Positions 6,921-16,383 of a stretch of DNA of 64,000 nucleotides are shown piece by piece. A program made the position numbers and the translations under genes. The first letter of the stretch is position 1, and each line of letters starts with the position of its first letter. A model generated the notes under the pieces. It did not search any database. It saw only the letters and a list, made by a program, of their open reading frames with translations, and had not been told where the DNA came from. This DNA comes from Flavobacteriaceae bacterium PS02293 (GTDB lineage Bacteria > Bacteroidota > Bacteroidia > Flavobacteriales > Weeksellaceae): positions 124,001 through 188,000 of the forward strand of contig JASCOV010000004.1 of the NCBI GenBank assembly GCA_029960045.1, written 5' to 3'.

Positions 6921-9452
6921 TCAAATATCCAACTTAGCATTATTCAATCTCAAAGAATTCAGAATAACAGAAACGGAACTGAAGCTCATTGCCGCTGCTG
7001 CAATCATTGGACTCAGTAGAATTCCAAAGAAAGGGTACAGCAGTCCAGCTGCTAATGGAATTCCCAGAACATTATAAATGAATGCGAAGAATAGGTTTTC
7101 TTTGATATTTCTAAGTAATTTTTCACTTAATATTTTCGCTTTTGCAACACCGAGAATATCGCCTCTCAGTAAAGTTATTTCTGCACTTTCTATCGCTACA
7201 TCTGTTCCGGTTCCCATTGCGATCCCAATATTTGATTGTGCTAAAGCCGGTGCATCATTGATGCCGTCACCTGTCATAGCTACGATTTTTCCTTTGCTCT
7301 GAAGCTTTTTAACTTCATTCATTTTATCTTCAGGAAGACAATTGGCTTTGAAGTTTTTGATGCCGAGTTCTTCTGCCACTGCTTTTGCTGTATTTTCATT
7401 GTCGCCGGTCATCATTATAACTTCGATATTTTGACTTTGAAGAAATTGAATCGCCTGTTTTGAAGTTGTTTTAATCTGGTCTGAAAAACTTAAAAATCCT
7501 AAAACTTTTCCTGCTTTTGCGAGATAAGAAATGGTTTTTGCTTCGTTCTGTTTTGAGGTGACTTTTTGTTTTAATGCTTCAGGAATTTCAATATTAAAAT
7601 GTTTTAATAAAGATTCATTTCCTAAAAGAATTTCTTCCTTATTAATCATTCCTTTCACGCCTTTTCCTGAGATATTTTCAAAGTTTTCTATTTTATCAAA
7701 ATTGTCATTATTTCCTGAATCAAAAGTCTTTTTAAATTCATTCAAAACTGCATTCGACAACGGATGTTCAGAGTTTTGATTTAATGAAGCTGCGAGTATT
7801 AAGATCTCATTTTTGTCAGAATTTTCAAAAGTTTCGATATTGTCCAGACTCGGTTTACCTTCTGTTAAAGTTCCTGTTTTATCAGTGATCAGGACGTTGA
7901 TTTTGTGCATTTCTTCAAGCGCTTCTGCATTCTTGATTAAGATTCCGTTTTGTGCACCTTTTCCGATTCCGACCATCAGACTCATCGGCGTTGCTAATCC
8001 TAAAGCACACGGACAAGCGACAATCAGAACCGCGACAGCATTTACAAAAGCATAAATCAGCTTATTCTCGCTTCCGAAAATATTCCATAAAATAAAAGTC
8101 AGAACTGAAACTGCAATCACTGTTGGAACAAATATCTTCGAAACTTTATCTGCCAGTTTTTGAATTGGCGCTTTGGTTCTACTTGCATCGTTGACCATTT
8201 TGATAATCTTGGAAAGTAAAGTTTCGTCGCCTACTTTTTCGGTTATCATTAGGAAAGATCCGTTGCCGTTGATGGTTCCGGAGGTTACTTTGTCTCCTTG
8301 TTTTTTCTCGACGGGAATTGGTTCTCCAGTAATCATCGATTCATCAATGTTAGAATTTCCTTCTGTTATTTTACCGTCAACAGGGATTATTTCGCCAGGT
8401 TTTACTCTTAGAATATCATTGACTTTAATTTCTGATAATGGAACTTTCTTCTCGCTTCCATTAATGATTAAATTGGCAGTTTCTGGTGAAAGATTCATCA
8501 AGGCTTCGATTGCCTTTCCTGTTTTCTGATGTGCTCTTGCTTCCAGCATTTGTCCCATTATTACCAAAGTCAAAATCACACAAACCGACTCAAAGTAGAG
8601 CGGAACAGAATCGCCATGGGATAATTCGTGAGGTAAGATATTTGGAAATATCAACGCAACCAAACTGAAAATTAATGCAGCTGCAACACCTAAAGCAATC
8701 AATGAAAACATATTAAGATTCCAAGTCTTAAATGAAATCCAGCCACGTTTCAGGATAAACCAGCCTGCATAAAAGATGACAGGAATGGATAATATTAATT
8801 CTAAAATGCCCTGGATCTGATGAGAAAATGACCAGTTAATCCACATTCCGCCCATTGATAAGATGAAAACAGGAACCGATAATGCTAAAGAAATCCAGAA
8901 TTTTCTTTGTAAGATTTGATACGTTTTGTCTTCGTGCTTTTCTCCTTTTACTGGAATCTGAACCAGATCCATTCCGCAAACAGGACAACCGACATTAGAG
9001 TCATAGACTTTGTCGCCCTCGCAAAACATGGGACAATAATATTTTCCGGCATTCCCTTCGGCTACGCTCAGGGAACGGGAGTGCTCATCAGCTACATTTA
9101 GTGTTACATTGCTATCGACCAGTTCCTGAGTAATTTCCTCCAAATGCATATGGCAAACAGGACAACCGGAATCAGATTCGTAAGTTTTGTCGCTTTCGCA
9201 GAACATTGGGCAAAAATAGTCACCTATTTTATCTTTAAAACTTTTCGGAATATTGGTTTTGGAATAGGTTTGAGGTTTGTTTCTGTGATCTTCTCTTTCC
9301 TCAATAGGAACCAGATACATATTGCATACCGGACATCGCCCTTGCTTGAAATAGAGTTTTTCGCCTTCACATTCCATCGGACAATAATAGACGGAACTTG
9401 GAGAGATTTTTTGGCTTGGATGAAGGTTGTTATGATGATTATGGTTTTCCAT
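6921..9452 (-). CDS. copA: Heavy-metal (copper-type) translocating P1B-ATPase
   Basis: The 843-residue protein pumps metal ions, probably Cu(I), out across the inner membrane. A His-rich start (MENHNHHNN) is followed by three heavy-metal-binding modules of the CPMxCE...CPVCxM type at residues 22-49, 79-106 and 138-165 in place of HMA domains. The catalytic core has TGE (375-377), the membrane metal site CPC (480-482), the phosphorylation site DKTGT (524-528) and the hinge GDGINDAP. Eight membrane helices are expected. Between modules two and three, residues 123-135 ([13 protein letters not shown]) are encoded by a palindromic repeat, see 9052-9075. The CPC motif supports Cu or Ag; which one cannot be said. 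The symbol is by family only. Confidence 0.93.
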   Translation of the reverse strand: MENHNHHNNLHPSQKISPSSVYYCPMECEGEKLYFKQGRCPVCNMYLVPIEEREDHRNKPQTYSKTNIPKSFKDKIGDYFCPMFCESDKTYESDSGCPVCHMHLEEITQELVDSNVTLNVADEHSRSLSVAEGNAGKYYCPMFCEGDKVYDSNVGCPVCGMDLVQIPVKGEKHEDKTYQILQRKFWISLALSVPVFILSMGGMWINWSFSHQIQGILELILSIPVIFYAGWFILKRGWISFKTWNLNMFSLIALGVAAALIFSLVALIFPNILPHELSHGDSVPLYFESVCVILTLVIMGQMLEARAHQKTGKAIEALMNLSPETANLIINGSEKKVPLSEIKVNDILRVKPGEIIPVDGKITEGNSNIDESMITGEPIPVEKKQGDKVTSGTINGNGSFLMITEKVGDETLLSKIIKMVNDASRTKAPIQKLADKVSKIFVPTVIAVSVLTFILWNIFGSENKLIYAFVNAVAVLIVACPCALGLATPMSLMVGIGKGAQNGILIKNAEALEEMHKINVLITDKTGTLTEGKPSLDNIETFENSDKNEILILAASLNQNSEHPLSNAVLNEFKKTFDSGNNDNFDKIENFENISGKGVKGMINKEEILLGNESLLKHFNIEIPEALKQKVTSKQNEAKTISYLAKAGKVLGFLSFSDQIKTTSKQAIQFLQSQNIEVIMMTGDNENTAKAVAEELGIKNFKANCLPEDKMNEVKKLQSKGKIVAMTGDGINDAPALAQSNIGIAMGTGTDVAIESAEITLLRGDILGVAKAKILSEKLLRNIKENLFFAFIYNVLGIPLAAGLLYPFFGILLSPMIAAAAMSFSSVSVILNSLRLNNAKLDI
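9052..9075. repeat. REP-like palindrome inside the P-ATPase coding sequence
   Basis: TTCCCT and AGGGAA close a 24-base element with core TCGGCTACGCTC. The wider segment (9048-9086) reads in frame on the minus strand as [13 protein letters not shown] in the linker between metal-binding modules two and three. The sequence style (CTTCGGCTACGCTCAGGGA) is that of short dispersed repeats, and differs from the surrounding codons. Confidence 0.65.
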
Positions 9453-9588
9453 TTTATAGTATTTACAATTACAAATTTCTGAAAAATAGAATAGACGCTG
9501 TTGTAAATAAATGGAAAGATGTTATACATCATGTTTTTAAAGATGAAAGCTATTTCTTTTTAATAAATACAGGTTTATAGTCAAAAAT

Positions 9589-9615
9589 AAAGCCTTTAGA
9601 ATTCTAAAGGCTTTT
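9589..9615 (-). terminator. Terminator after ketopantoate-reductase-like gene
   Basis: The palindrome AAAGCCTTTAGAATTCTAAAGGCTTT is followed on the minus strand by a T-rich stretch. It lies 17 bases after the stop of the gene at 9632. Confidence 0.8.
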
Positions 9616-9631
9616 ATTGATAAAGGTCAAT

Positions 9632-10585
9632 TTAGTTACTTAACTCTTGAATCTTTTCTTTTATTTCAGAATATATTTTTTCAGTAAAAGATGTTTTTGT
9701 GCTCAATTCTTTCCCGTAACGGATGATAGCTCCAGCAAACAATTCCAGTTCGTTGTTTTGTTTTTTAACATTAATGTCAAGTTGTAGAGACGTTGGAGTT
9801 TCGGGTGGGAAAGTAGATGCTTTTTCGAATGTTTTATCAATAATATCATTTGGCAAAAGGATATTTTTTTTATCAGCAATGGCTTTTACTTCATTCATTA
9901 TTTGGGTGGCTGCCTGCTGCTGAGCTGTGTCATTGCAAACCATTCCGATAGAAGAATTATACTTTGCTGTTACCAATCCGAAACTTGCTACAAAAAAGAA
10001 TTTGGTCCAGATGTCTGTAAATGAATTTTCTTTAAAATCAAAGTCAATTCCGCTGTTTTTCATTAGCTGTATGATCCACTCTACATCCTCAGAGTTATGG
10101 GCAGGATCTTTCCCGAATATCATTTTTCCGGCTTTGCCTTTATGCTCCACAATTCCTTTTTCCTTGATATGAGAAGCAACATAAACGCAAGCCGGCAAAA
10201 TTGTAATCTCAGGAATGATTTTTCTAATTCGGTCATAGATATCAACACCGTTCATCAGCGGCAACAGAATAGTTTTTGGATTGATAATCTGTTTCAGTTG
10301 TGTACATACATTTTCCAGATCATATTCTTTTACACAGATCAAAATCAAATCAGGATTTTTGATGTCAGAAATATTTTGGACTATTTCGCTAGGTTTTGTG
10401 ATGCTGTTTGGATGTTCTGGGGAAAGAAGTGTTAAGCCTTTTGCTTTTACGATATCGTAAGTCTGGGCTCTTGCTACAAACGCAATGTCAAACTTATTTT
10501 CGCTCTCATTATACTGGTTGATTTTGAATCCAAAGTAACCGCCAACACCACCAAGTCCTATGATGGTTATATTTTTCTTTTCCAT
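9632..10585 (-). CDS. Ketopantoate reductase family protein (ApbA/PanE fold)
   Basis: The 317-residue protein has a Rossmann NADP site, IIGLGGVGGYFG (residues 8-19), and the central helix lysine in the segment DIWTKFFFVASF. It keeps the C-terminal glutamate region (NNELELFAGAI). In true PanE the lysine is followed by asparagines at +4 and +8; here these positions are V and G. So the fold and NADP use are clear, but conversion of ketopantoate to pantoate is less certain. There is no signal peptide. It is a single gene with its own terminator. It could reduce another 2-oxo acid. Confidence 0.8.
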   Translation of the reverse strand: MEKKNITIIGLGGVGGYFGFKINQYNESENKFDIAFVARAQTYDIVKAKGLTLLSPEHPNSITKPSEIVQNISDIKNPDLILICVKEYDLENVCTQLKQIINPKTILLPLMNGVDIYDRIRKIIPEITILPACVYVASHIKEKGIVEHKGKAGKMIFGKDPAHNSEDVEWIIQLMKNSGIDFDFKENSFTDIWTKFFFVASFGLVTAKYNSSIGMVCNDTAQQQAATQIMNEVKAIADKKNILLPNDIIDKTFEKASTFPPETPTSLQLDINVKKQNNELELFAGAIIRYGKELSTKTSFTEKIYSEIKEKIQELSN

Positions 10586-10725
10586 TAATGATTTTATGTT
10601 AATTGATTTTACGCAAATTTGAGAAAAATTGGAAAAACTTGGTCATAAATAAGTTGAAAGATGTTATTTGTGAAGAAGTGTTTTTATTTTAAATTATTTA
10701 ACAGATTTATCATCAGATAAAATTC

Positions 10726-10758
10726 AAAACCCTTCAGAAAAAATTTTGAAGGGTTTTG
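10726..10758 (-). terminator. Terminator after small secreted protein gene
   Basis: CAAAACCCTTCA (10726-10737) pairs with TGAAGGGTTTTG (10747-10758). It lies 24 bases beyond the stop of the gene ending at 10782. Confidence 0.7.
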
Positions 10759-10781
10759 ATTAAAATTAAAGATTGAAATTT

Positions 10782-11267
10782 TTATTTTCTTGGCTTCAAA
10801 GAAAAGTTATCTAGGTAAACTGCCTGATGTACACCGTTTAGCAAAACTTTCAAACCTAGATGTGCATCTTTTTTTAAAGTCACATTGATCACTTTTTTCT
10901 CTTTTGTGATTTCTTGAGGTTTAACAATCGAAACAAAAGATTTTGGGTCAGATGCTTTTCCAACTGAGAAAATCTCCAATGAAGTTTCTCCACCGTTATC
11001 TGTAATATCCAGGTTCAATGTATAGTTTCCTGCTTTGATGGTAGGCGTAATGAGATACATATTTTCTTTAGGATCTGTCATCGAGTAGAAGATGATTTTT
11101 TTATCGCTGGCATACAGCATTGCTTTTCCTTTTTGAACTGTCCAACATTTGTCAATGTCTTTCCACGTGTCAAAATTTTCTGTAAGTGTAGAGACTGTTT
11201 TACATTGTGCATTGGCAGTTACAAGTCCGCCTAAAGCTAGTATAGTTCCGAATATTAGTTTTCTCAT
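10782..11267 (-). CDS. Small secreted protein with adhesin-like jelly-roll domain
   Basis: The 161-residue protein has a signal peptide cleaved near VTANAQ. The rest resembles a single cleaved-adhesin / MAM-type jelly roll: TENFDTWKDIDKCWTVQKG near the start, YLITPTIKAGNYTLNLDI in the middle and VYLDNFSLKPRK at the end. Those domains usually occur as parts of large secreted T9SS proteins, whereas here it stands alone and has no sorting domain. Two cysteines in the mature part may form a disulfide. The function is unknown; carbohydrate or protein binding is a guess from the fold. Confidence 0.75.
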   Translation of the reverse strand: MRKLIFGTILALGGLVTANAQCKTVSTLTENFDTWKDIDKCWTVQKGKAMLYASDKKIIFYSMTDPKENMYLITPTIKAGNYTLNLDITDNGGETSLEIFSVGKASDPKSFVSIVKPQEITKEKKVINVTLKKDAHLGLKVLLNGVHQAVYLDNFSLKPRK

Positions 11268-11386
11268 TTTTTTTGATTAAATTTAATGAGGTAAAAATAG
11301 TTAAAAAAGATTGTGCTGCAAAGTTATTTTTAATGAATCTAAATAACTTTGTAATCTATCATATTTTTGAATATAATATCTTAATC

Positions 11387-12202
11387 TCACTTAAGAAGAC
11401 TTAGCTCAATCAAATTATTGTCTTTGGCAAGTCTTTCCAACGCCTCATTATTCATTTCTCTAATGATTTCGGCAGATGTTCTGAATTTTCCTTCCGAATC
11501 TCTTTGATCAGGAATTCTATCAACCAAATCTGCGGTAGGATTTTGACGGTAATTTTTAAATTTTTTGACGAATTGATTATAATTCACTTCAAATTGTTGA
11601 TAAACATTTAAGTCGGGATATGCGAAGCCTTCCTGATTAGATTTGATTCCTTTCAACTCGAAAATGTGATTTTGATTGCTGTCCTCAATCCTCAAAATCA
11701 AACCGGGTAAGCCTTTGAATTTATAAGGCCCGTCTTGGATCGGGATTTCTTTTGTAAACCAAGCTGTCCATTTTCTGCCTCCAAATTCGGTAGTGGCTTT
11801 CTGTACGTCATAATTCAGAATTTTCGAGAATTCGTTCGTTAATTTCCAATCAAATTGGATGTCATATTTTATTTTGTATCTGTCCAACATCAAAAATGTG
11901 ATGTAAACAATCTGATTAGAACCAGGGTACTTTATAACCCTATCAGTCACTGTTTCTTTGTCTGAAGCTGGAGCAAATATTCCTTTTTTGATAGCAACCA
12001 ACATCGTAGAATCTATCGAGTATCGTTCAGAACTGTAATATTCTGATCTGTCTTTTTGGATATTCAATACCATTATTTCTGTTCGAACATCTTTTTTGTT
12101 GGTTGAATCGGGAACGAATTTGTATTCGTAGAGAAATTGATTGTTTTGCCCGAAAATAAAATTGGATAAAAAAAGAAGAATTAAAAAGTAAATGTTTTTC
12201 AT
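11387..12202 (-). CDS. GLPGLI family secreted protein
   Basis: I choose the ATG at 12202 because MKNIYFLILLFLSNFIFGQ is a clean signal peptide; an upstream TTG at 12259 would put 19 extra residues before it. The mature protein (about 250 residues) contains GPYKFKGLPGLILRIED, the signature of the GLPGLI family, and the WTAWFTKEIPIQDGPY segment that precedes it. This family is common in Bacteroidota and of unknown function; members are secreted or outer-membrane associated. The gene is in the same orientation as the serine hydrolase upstream (89 bases between) and may be cotranscribed with it. Confidence 0.88.
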   Translation of the reverse strand: MKNIYFLILLFLSNFIFGQNNQFLYEYKFVPDSTNKKDVRTEIMVLNIQKDRSEYYSSERYSIDSTMLVAIKKGIFAPASDKETVTDRVIKYPGSNQIVYITFLMLDRYKIKYDIQFDWKLTNEFSKILNYDVQKATTEFGGRKWTAWFTKEIPIQDGPYKFKGLPGLILRIEDSNQNHIFELKGIKSNQEGFAYPDLNVYQQFEVNYNQFVKKFKNYRQNPTADLVDRIPDQRDSEGKFRTSAEIIREMNNEALERLAKDNNLIELSLLK

Positions 12203-12290
12203 TGTCAGAAGTTTTGTAATGGTAAATATAGCCAGTTTCATTACAATTTTTCTATACAAAAATTTATAAACTTTGTTAAATATAACGTGA

Positions 12291-13730
12291 TTAATTTATT
12301 TTTAAAATTAGATTTTTATCCTGTGTTTTATCTGCGTTCGATGCATTTTTTGGTGCTGTTGCCCATCGTGTTTTGTTGATTACAAACTTGAAAAGATATT
12401 CTTTTCCGCTTTCAAATTGGGATTTTGGAATTTCGAGTTCAAAAATGTTATTGTCTTTTCTAATCATTTGGAATGATTTATTTTCAGGATTCCAATCATT
12501 GAATGAACCAGCAATTGAAATGCTTTTTACCAGATTTTCATCTAATTTTTTGTCGTGCTGATAACTGAAGATTACTTTGTCATTGGTTAATCTATAACCG
12601 TAAATGCTTTTGTTTTGATTATCAATCAGTAAATTATTGGCAATATCAAATATAGCGTTGCCTATAATCTCGCCGGTTTCCGGTCCGCTGATATTGACAA
12701 TTAAACATACACCCAGATTTTGCTCCGGAAATACAGAAAACATGACTTGATTGCCATAAGCACCACCGTGTTTGGAGGCATATTTCCCAAACTCAGATAC
12801 GTACATATTGTCCCAAAAATAGCCGTACCAATTTTGATCGCTGTTTTTGATGTTTCGTTGTGATTCTTGCACCGTCTTGTTTTGATTTTCCAATTCAAAT
12901 TTGAGGAATTTCATCAGATCTCCCATTGTCGATTTTGTCTGAAGGCCAGATGAACCCCAAAGTGGACTACTGAAATTAGGCATCAAAATGTGGTTGGTAT
13001 TATAGCCGTTTGCTAACTTTTCTTTGGAGTCCAGTGCAAATTTTGTCTGGTTCATTTTCAGCTTTGACCAAAGATTTTCCTTTAATATTTTTTCAAAAGG
13101 TTTTCCATAAACATTCTCGAGCATCAATCCGGTCAACTCAAGACTTGGGTTGCTGTAAAGATATTTTGTTCCAGGTAATGTGTCCAGTTTTACAGTCCTC
13201 AGGTCACGCAAAAAATCGGATTTAGTATAATTTTTAGTCAATTCTACCAATTTGAATGTCGTGTTGTCATCAAAAGTTTTCATAATCTGTCTGTCATCCG
13301 GTAAAACACTTGGAATTGCAGATTCATAAGAAATTAGATCTTTGATAGTGATTGGTTTGCCACTGTATTCCAAATTTGGATAATCCTCTTTCAGAAATTT
13401 TCTGATATCATCATCCAGATTCACTTTCTTTTCCAAAACAGCTTGAGCCAGCAGAAATCCGGTCATTACTTTTGTAACGGATGCTATTTCGAAATAGGTA
13501 TTGTTGTTTGCTATATTACCTTTTCCTTTGTCAATTTCACCATAATGTTTGGTGTAGATTTTTCCGTCTTTTACGATTCCGACAGAGACAGAATATGCTT
13601 TTGAATTTTTAAGCAATGTTTCTGCATTCTGGTCAATTACAGAATATATAAGTTGGTCAGAATTGTTTTTGGTTTGCCCAAAAGTTGTTGTAATTGTGAA
13701 TGCAAATAGTAACAGGAATAATTTATTCAT
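12291..13730 (-). CDS. Serine hydrolase (beta-lactamase fold) with C-terminal glycogen-binding-like domain
   Basis: The 479-residue protein has a signal peptide (cleavage after TTTFGQ) and a class C beta-lactamase / D-alanyl-D-alanine peptidase fold. The three active-site motifs are complete: SVTK (S84, K87), YSN (192-194) and HGG (321-323). Residues from about 395 to 478 form a second domain with SIAGSFNDWNP and YLFKFVINKTRWATAP, the pattern of the CBM48 / AMPK glycogen-binding domain. The usual members of the hydrolase family are esterases or peptidases; a carbohydrate-binding tail suggests anchoring to a glycan or simply a structural module. Other serine hydrolases without this tail lie at 58600 and 60093. 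Confidence 0.88.
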   Translation of the reverse strand: MNKLFLLLFAFTITTTFGQTKNNSDQLIYSVIDQNAETLLKNSKAYSVSVGIVKDGKIYTKHYGEIDKGKGNIANNNTYFEIASVTKVMTGFLLAQAVLEKKVNLDDDIRKFLKEDYPNLEYSGKPITIKDLISYESAIPSVLPDDRQIMKTFDDNTTFKLVELTKNYTKSDFLRDLRTVKLDTLPGTKYLYSNPSLELTGLMLENVYGKPFEKILKENLWSKLKMNQTKFALDSKEKLANGYNTNHILMPNFSSPLWGSSGLQTKSTMGDLMKFLKFELENQNKTVQESQRNIKNSDQNWYGYFWDNMYVSEFGKYASKHGGAYGNQVMFSVFPEQNLGVCLIVNISGPETGEIIGNAIFDIANNLLIDNQNKSIYGYRLTNDKVIFSYQHDKKLDENLVKSISIAGSFNDWNPENKSFQMIRKDNNIFELEIPKSQFESGKEYLFKFVINKTRWATAPKNASNADKTQDKNLILKIN

Positions 13731-13846
13731 TTTGTTGAAAGATATTTTCTAATGCTATTATGACAACTTAGAAAATGGTTTTGTTACATCCAAATTCCAA
13801 TAAACAGATTCGAAAAATAAATATTCGGAACTTTTGAACTATTATT

Positions 13847-14740
13847 TTATTTAGCTTCTTTAATTCTAAAAATCTCCTTCGCATTGAAAACTACCACAGC
13901 CAAAAAAATCAAAGCATAAGAGAAAATCTGCAAAGTTCCCAAAGGCTCGTGATAGACAACGCCAGCCAGAACGAAAGCAATAATTGGATTGATGTTTAGG
14001 ATCATCCCGACTTTTGAAGAAGCGATTCCGGAAAGTGCAAATAGATTCAGTAGCAGAGGAACAATGGTGTACATCACAGCGATAATTTCTACGTAAAAAT
14101 AGAATTTGAAATCTGTAATGAGACTTCCTGAATAAATTGGGAAAAATGGTAACAAAATTAAAGCTGATAAAAGTATATGGAAGTTGAGAATCAAAAACTT
14201 ATCAAACTGCTTATTCTTATTCTGGCTCACGAGATAAGCTGCATAAGTAAAACCAATAAGACTGCTGTAAAACATATCAATCAAATTGGCATAAGACAAC
14301 AAAATACATCCTACGAGACTTAGAAAAACCGATAACCATTGAAGTTTTGTCAGCTTATCTTTCAATAAAAAGTAAGCAAGAATTGTAGTGATAATGGGAC
14401 AAACTAAATATGCCACAGATGTTGCTCGCACACTCACGTGATTCATTACATAGATAAATGAAAACCAGTTTGCCGTAAGCAAAATACTGCTACCAATATT
14501 CAAAATTATCAACTCTCTCTTGTTTTTTTTCGGTATCGATTTGAAATAGCTGATGTTTTCTTTTAAAGTTTTTCTCTTAAACAGCACAGAAACTACCGTC
14601 ATAATTACCGCACAACTGAAAACCCGATAAAACAGAATATCAGACGAAGCAAAATCGTGAAGCGGTTTCAAAACCAAACTGAATGTGCCCCAAAGCGTGA
14701 AAGCCAAAATGGCTGCGAGATAATATTTTAGATTGTTCAA
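13847..14740 (-). CDS. EamA / DMT-superfamily permease
   Basis: The 297-residue protein is almost wholly membrane embedded, with about ten helices forming two five-helix repeats. It begins LAAILAFTLWGTFSLVLKPL and carries the RarD/EamA-type segments VMNHVSVRATSVAYLVCPI and IASSKVGMILNINPIIAFV. Such proteins export metabolites or amino acids; the substrate cannot be predicted. A -7 box is found at 14767-14774, so the gene has its own promoter. Confidence 0.85.
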   Translation of the reverse strand: MNNLKYYLAAILAFTLWGTFSLVLKPLHDFASSDILFYRVFSCAVIMTVVSVLFKRKTLKENISYFKSIPKKNKRELIILNIGSSILLTANWFSFIYVMNHVSVRATSVAYLVCPIITTILAYFLLKDKLTKLQWLSVFLSLVGCILLSYANLIDMFYSSLIGFTYAAYLVSQNKNKQFDKFLILNFHILLSALILLPFFPIYSGSLITDFKFYFYVEIIAVMYTIVPLLLNLFALSGIASSKVGMILNINPIIAFVLAGVVYHEPLGTLQIFSYALIFLAVVVFNAKEIFRIKEAK

Positions 14741-14766
14741 GTGGTTGTTTCTTTTGGAATCAATTG

Positions 14767-14774
14767 CAAAAGTA
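14767..14774 (-). promoter_or_regulatory. -7 promoter element for DMT permease gene
   Basis: CAAAAGTA on the plus strand is TACTTTTG on the minus strand, a match to TAnnTTTG, ending 26 bases before the ATG at 14740. No clear -33 TTG is seen. Confidence 0.5.
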
Positions 14775-14817
14775 GAGAACTTTCATTTGAAATCTTTTAT
14801 AAAAATCAACAATTTAT

Positions 14818-15732
14818 CTATTCAATAATTCCGATTTTATTATCAATGCAATTAATGAAAATACTATTCTTCAGAAATATCTTATTTCCCAACATTCCAG
14901 TCATTCCGGAGAATTTCATCAATGAAAATTGAGCGTTTGAAAAACCTTCTACATAAGTCACTTGTTTTACAGGAATTAATTGGTTTTTGAATTTGATTTT
15001 CTCGTTACAATCAGCTGTGTAAGTTGTCAGAACATCATTCCAAGATTTTGCTTTTTCGATTTTTACTTTAGAACGTTTCGATTTTAAGATTTGCCATTCT
15101 TCTTTGTAAGTCAGCAATTCGTAAGCGCTGGTTCCGGAATCGTAGAGGAATTTCCGTTCTTTGCCTTTCAGATTTCCATTAATAATAATCTTTCTCTTTT
15201 TGAATTTGAAATCGATGAGGTTATTTTGGAAATCTTTCGGTACTTGATTTAGATTGAAAACAACTTGGTTTTCCTTAAAATTAATAATCGTTTTTCTATC
15301 TTCCAAAATATCTGCACCAATCGTTCCGATGATTTTTATTGAATCTTTTTCAGTGTCTTTTTTAGTTTTGAAAATTTTAAATTGATTTGATGATACCACA
15401 GTACTTCCAATTAAAAAAGAAGTTTTTGCACGATCATTACTGACCTTGATTTCCTTAATGTCTTTTATCGAATTAGAATAAAACTGCGTGTAAGGCGAAC
15501 CAGTATCAAATTACAGATAGTAAGTTTCCGAATTTCCGGAAAAGTGAATCGGAAGGAGCAAAACATTTTTGTCATTCCCTAGCCAAGTGATTGGGATATT
15601 TCCGCTTTCGTTTTTGACGGTTAAATAATTTTCTTCGGGCGTAAATTTTCGATCAAAATAAATGTATCCGCCAACCAAAATTAAAATTAATAAAGTCAAG
15701 AATCCAAATGCAATTTTCTTAAATAGTTTCAT
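14818..15732 (-). pseudogene. Retropepsin-like aspartic protease broken by one in-frame stop
   Basis: From the ATG at 15732 the frame reads a membrane anchor (AFGFLTLLILILVGGYIYF), then SETYYL and a TAA stop at 15511-15513. In the same frame the text continues FDTGSPYTQFYSNS, the first catalytic DTG motif, and later YDSGTSAYELL, a second DSG motif, and GTIGADILEDRKTIINF. So the stop sits one residue before the first active-site motif of a membrane-anchored aspartyl protease of about 304 codons. The rest is intact, which suggests a recent mutation, a sequencing error, or a gene variant. A downstream ATG at 15399 would give only a C-terminal fragment without the DTG. Confidence 0.75.
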
Positions 15733-15821
15733 TGTCAAAATTTTTCAGCAAGATTCGGTTTTTGAAGTCGAATTTTTAATGAAAATGATATGACAATTTT
15801 ACGTCAGTTTTATGACTTTAA

Positions 15822-16364
15822 TTATAAGAAGTTGTTTTTCAGTTGAATACTGAGTTTGTTGTTTTGGTTAAGACTGATTCCATTTTTGATGACTACGAAT
15901 AGTTTTATCAAGACAAATAGAATTAATGGAACTAAAAAAAGAGGGAATTGAATTAATAATCCGTGTTGAATGAAAGGACTTAATATCAATAAAATAGATG
16001 TGAAAAATGCAAGAAGGATCTGAATACAAATAATGTTTTTTCCTAATTCTCGGTTAGCTAAATCCTGAGTTTTATAAGTCAAAATCGCAGGAAAAATAAT
16101 CCCACCAAACGGAATAATCAATCCTGATAATGCAGAAAGATTAATCAATTTTGCTCTGTTAAAATTTGAATTTTCTTCATTTGCTGAAAACAGAGTTTTG
16201 GGTTCGGTTTCCAAAGCTTTGGCAATAGCTTTTAAAGTAAAACCTTTTGGAATATTTCCAGATTCAATTCTTTGGATTGTTCTTAACGAAAGTCCGGATT
16301 TTTCCGCTAACTCGGTTTGGGTTAGGTTTTTTTGCTCGCGAAGGGTTTTGGCTTTGGTTTGCAA
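15822..16364 (-). CDS. XRE-type HTH protein with membrane DUF4870-like tail
   Basis: Residues 1-60 are a Cro/CI helix-turn-helix (LREQKNLTQTELAEKSGLSL then RTIQRIESG). Residues 75-175 hold three or four hydrophobic helices of the DUF4870 type (GGIIFPAILTY, IQILLAFFTSILLI, FPLFLVPLILFVL). It is thus a membrane-tethered regulator candidate. No ATG is available: the frame opens with TTG at 16364, which aligns with the start of its paralogue at 57943, so TTG is the likely start. It lies 19 bases after the sirtuin stop and is the last gene of a three-gene minus-strand run. Confidence 0.82.
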   Translation of the reverse strand: MQTKAKTLREQKNLTQTELAEKSGLSLRTIQRIESGNIPKGFTLKAIAKALETEPKTLFSANEENSNFNRAKLINLSALSGLIIPFGGIIFPAILTYKTQDLANRELGKNIICIQILLAFFTSILLILSPFIQHGLLIQFPLFLVPLILFVLIKLFVVIKNGISLNQNNKLSIQLKNNFL

Positions 16365-16383
16365 TTGATTACGGTTTTTATTA

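Noticed and set aside
9398..9580. 60-codon plus-strand frame at the start of the P-ATPase gene
   Set aside because: It is antisense to the N-terminal His-rich region of the ATPase gene and has no support of its own.
12291..13730. Beta-lactamase resistance gene
   Set aside because: The motifs are those of the general class C / esterase-like family with an extra domain; nothing indicates beta-lactam hydrolysis. The same holds for 58600 and 60093.
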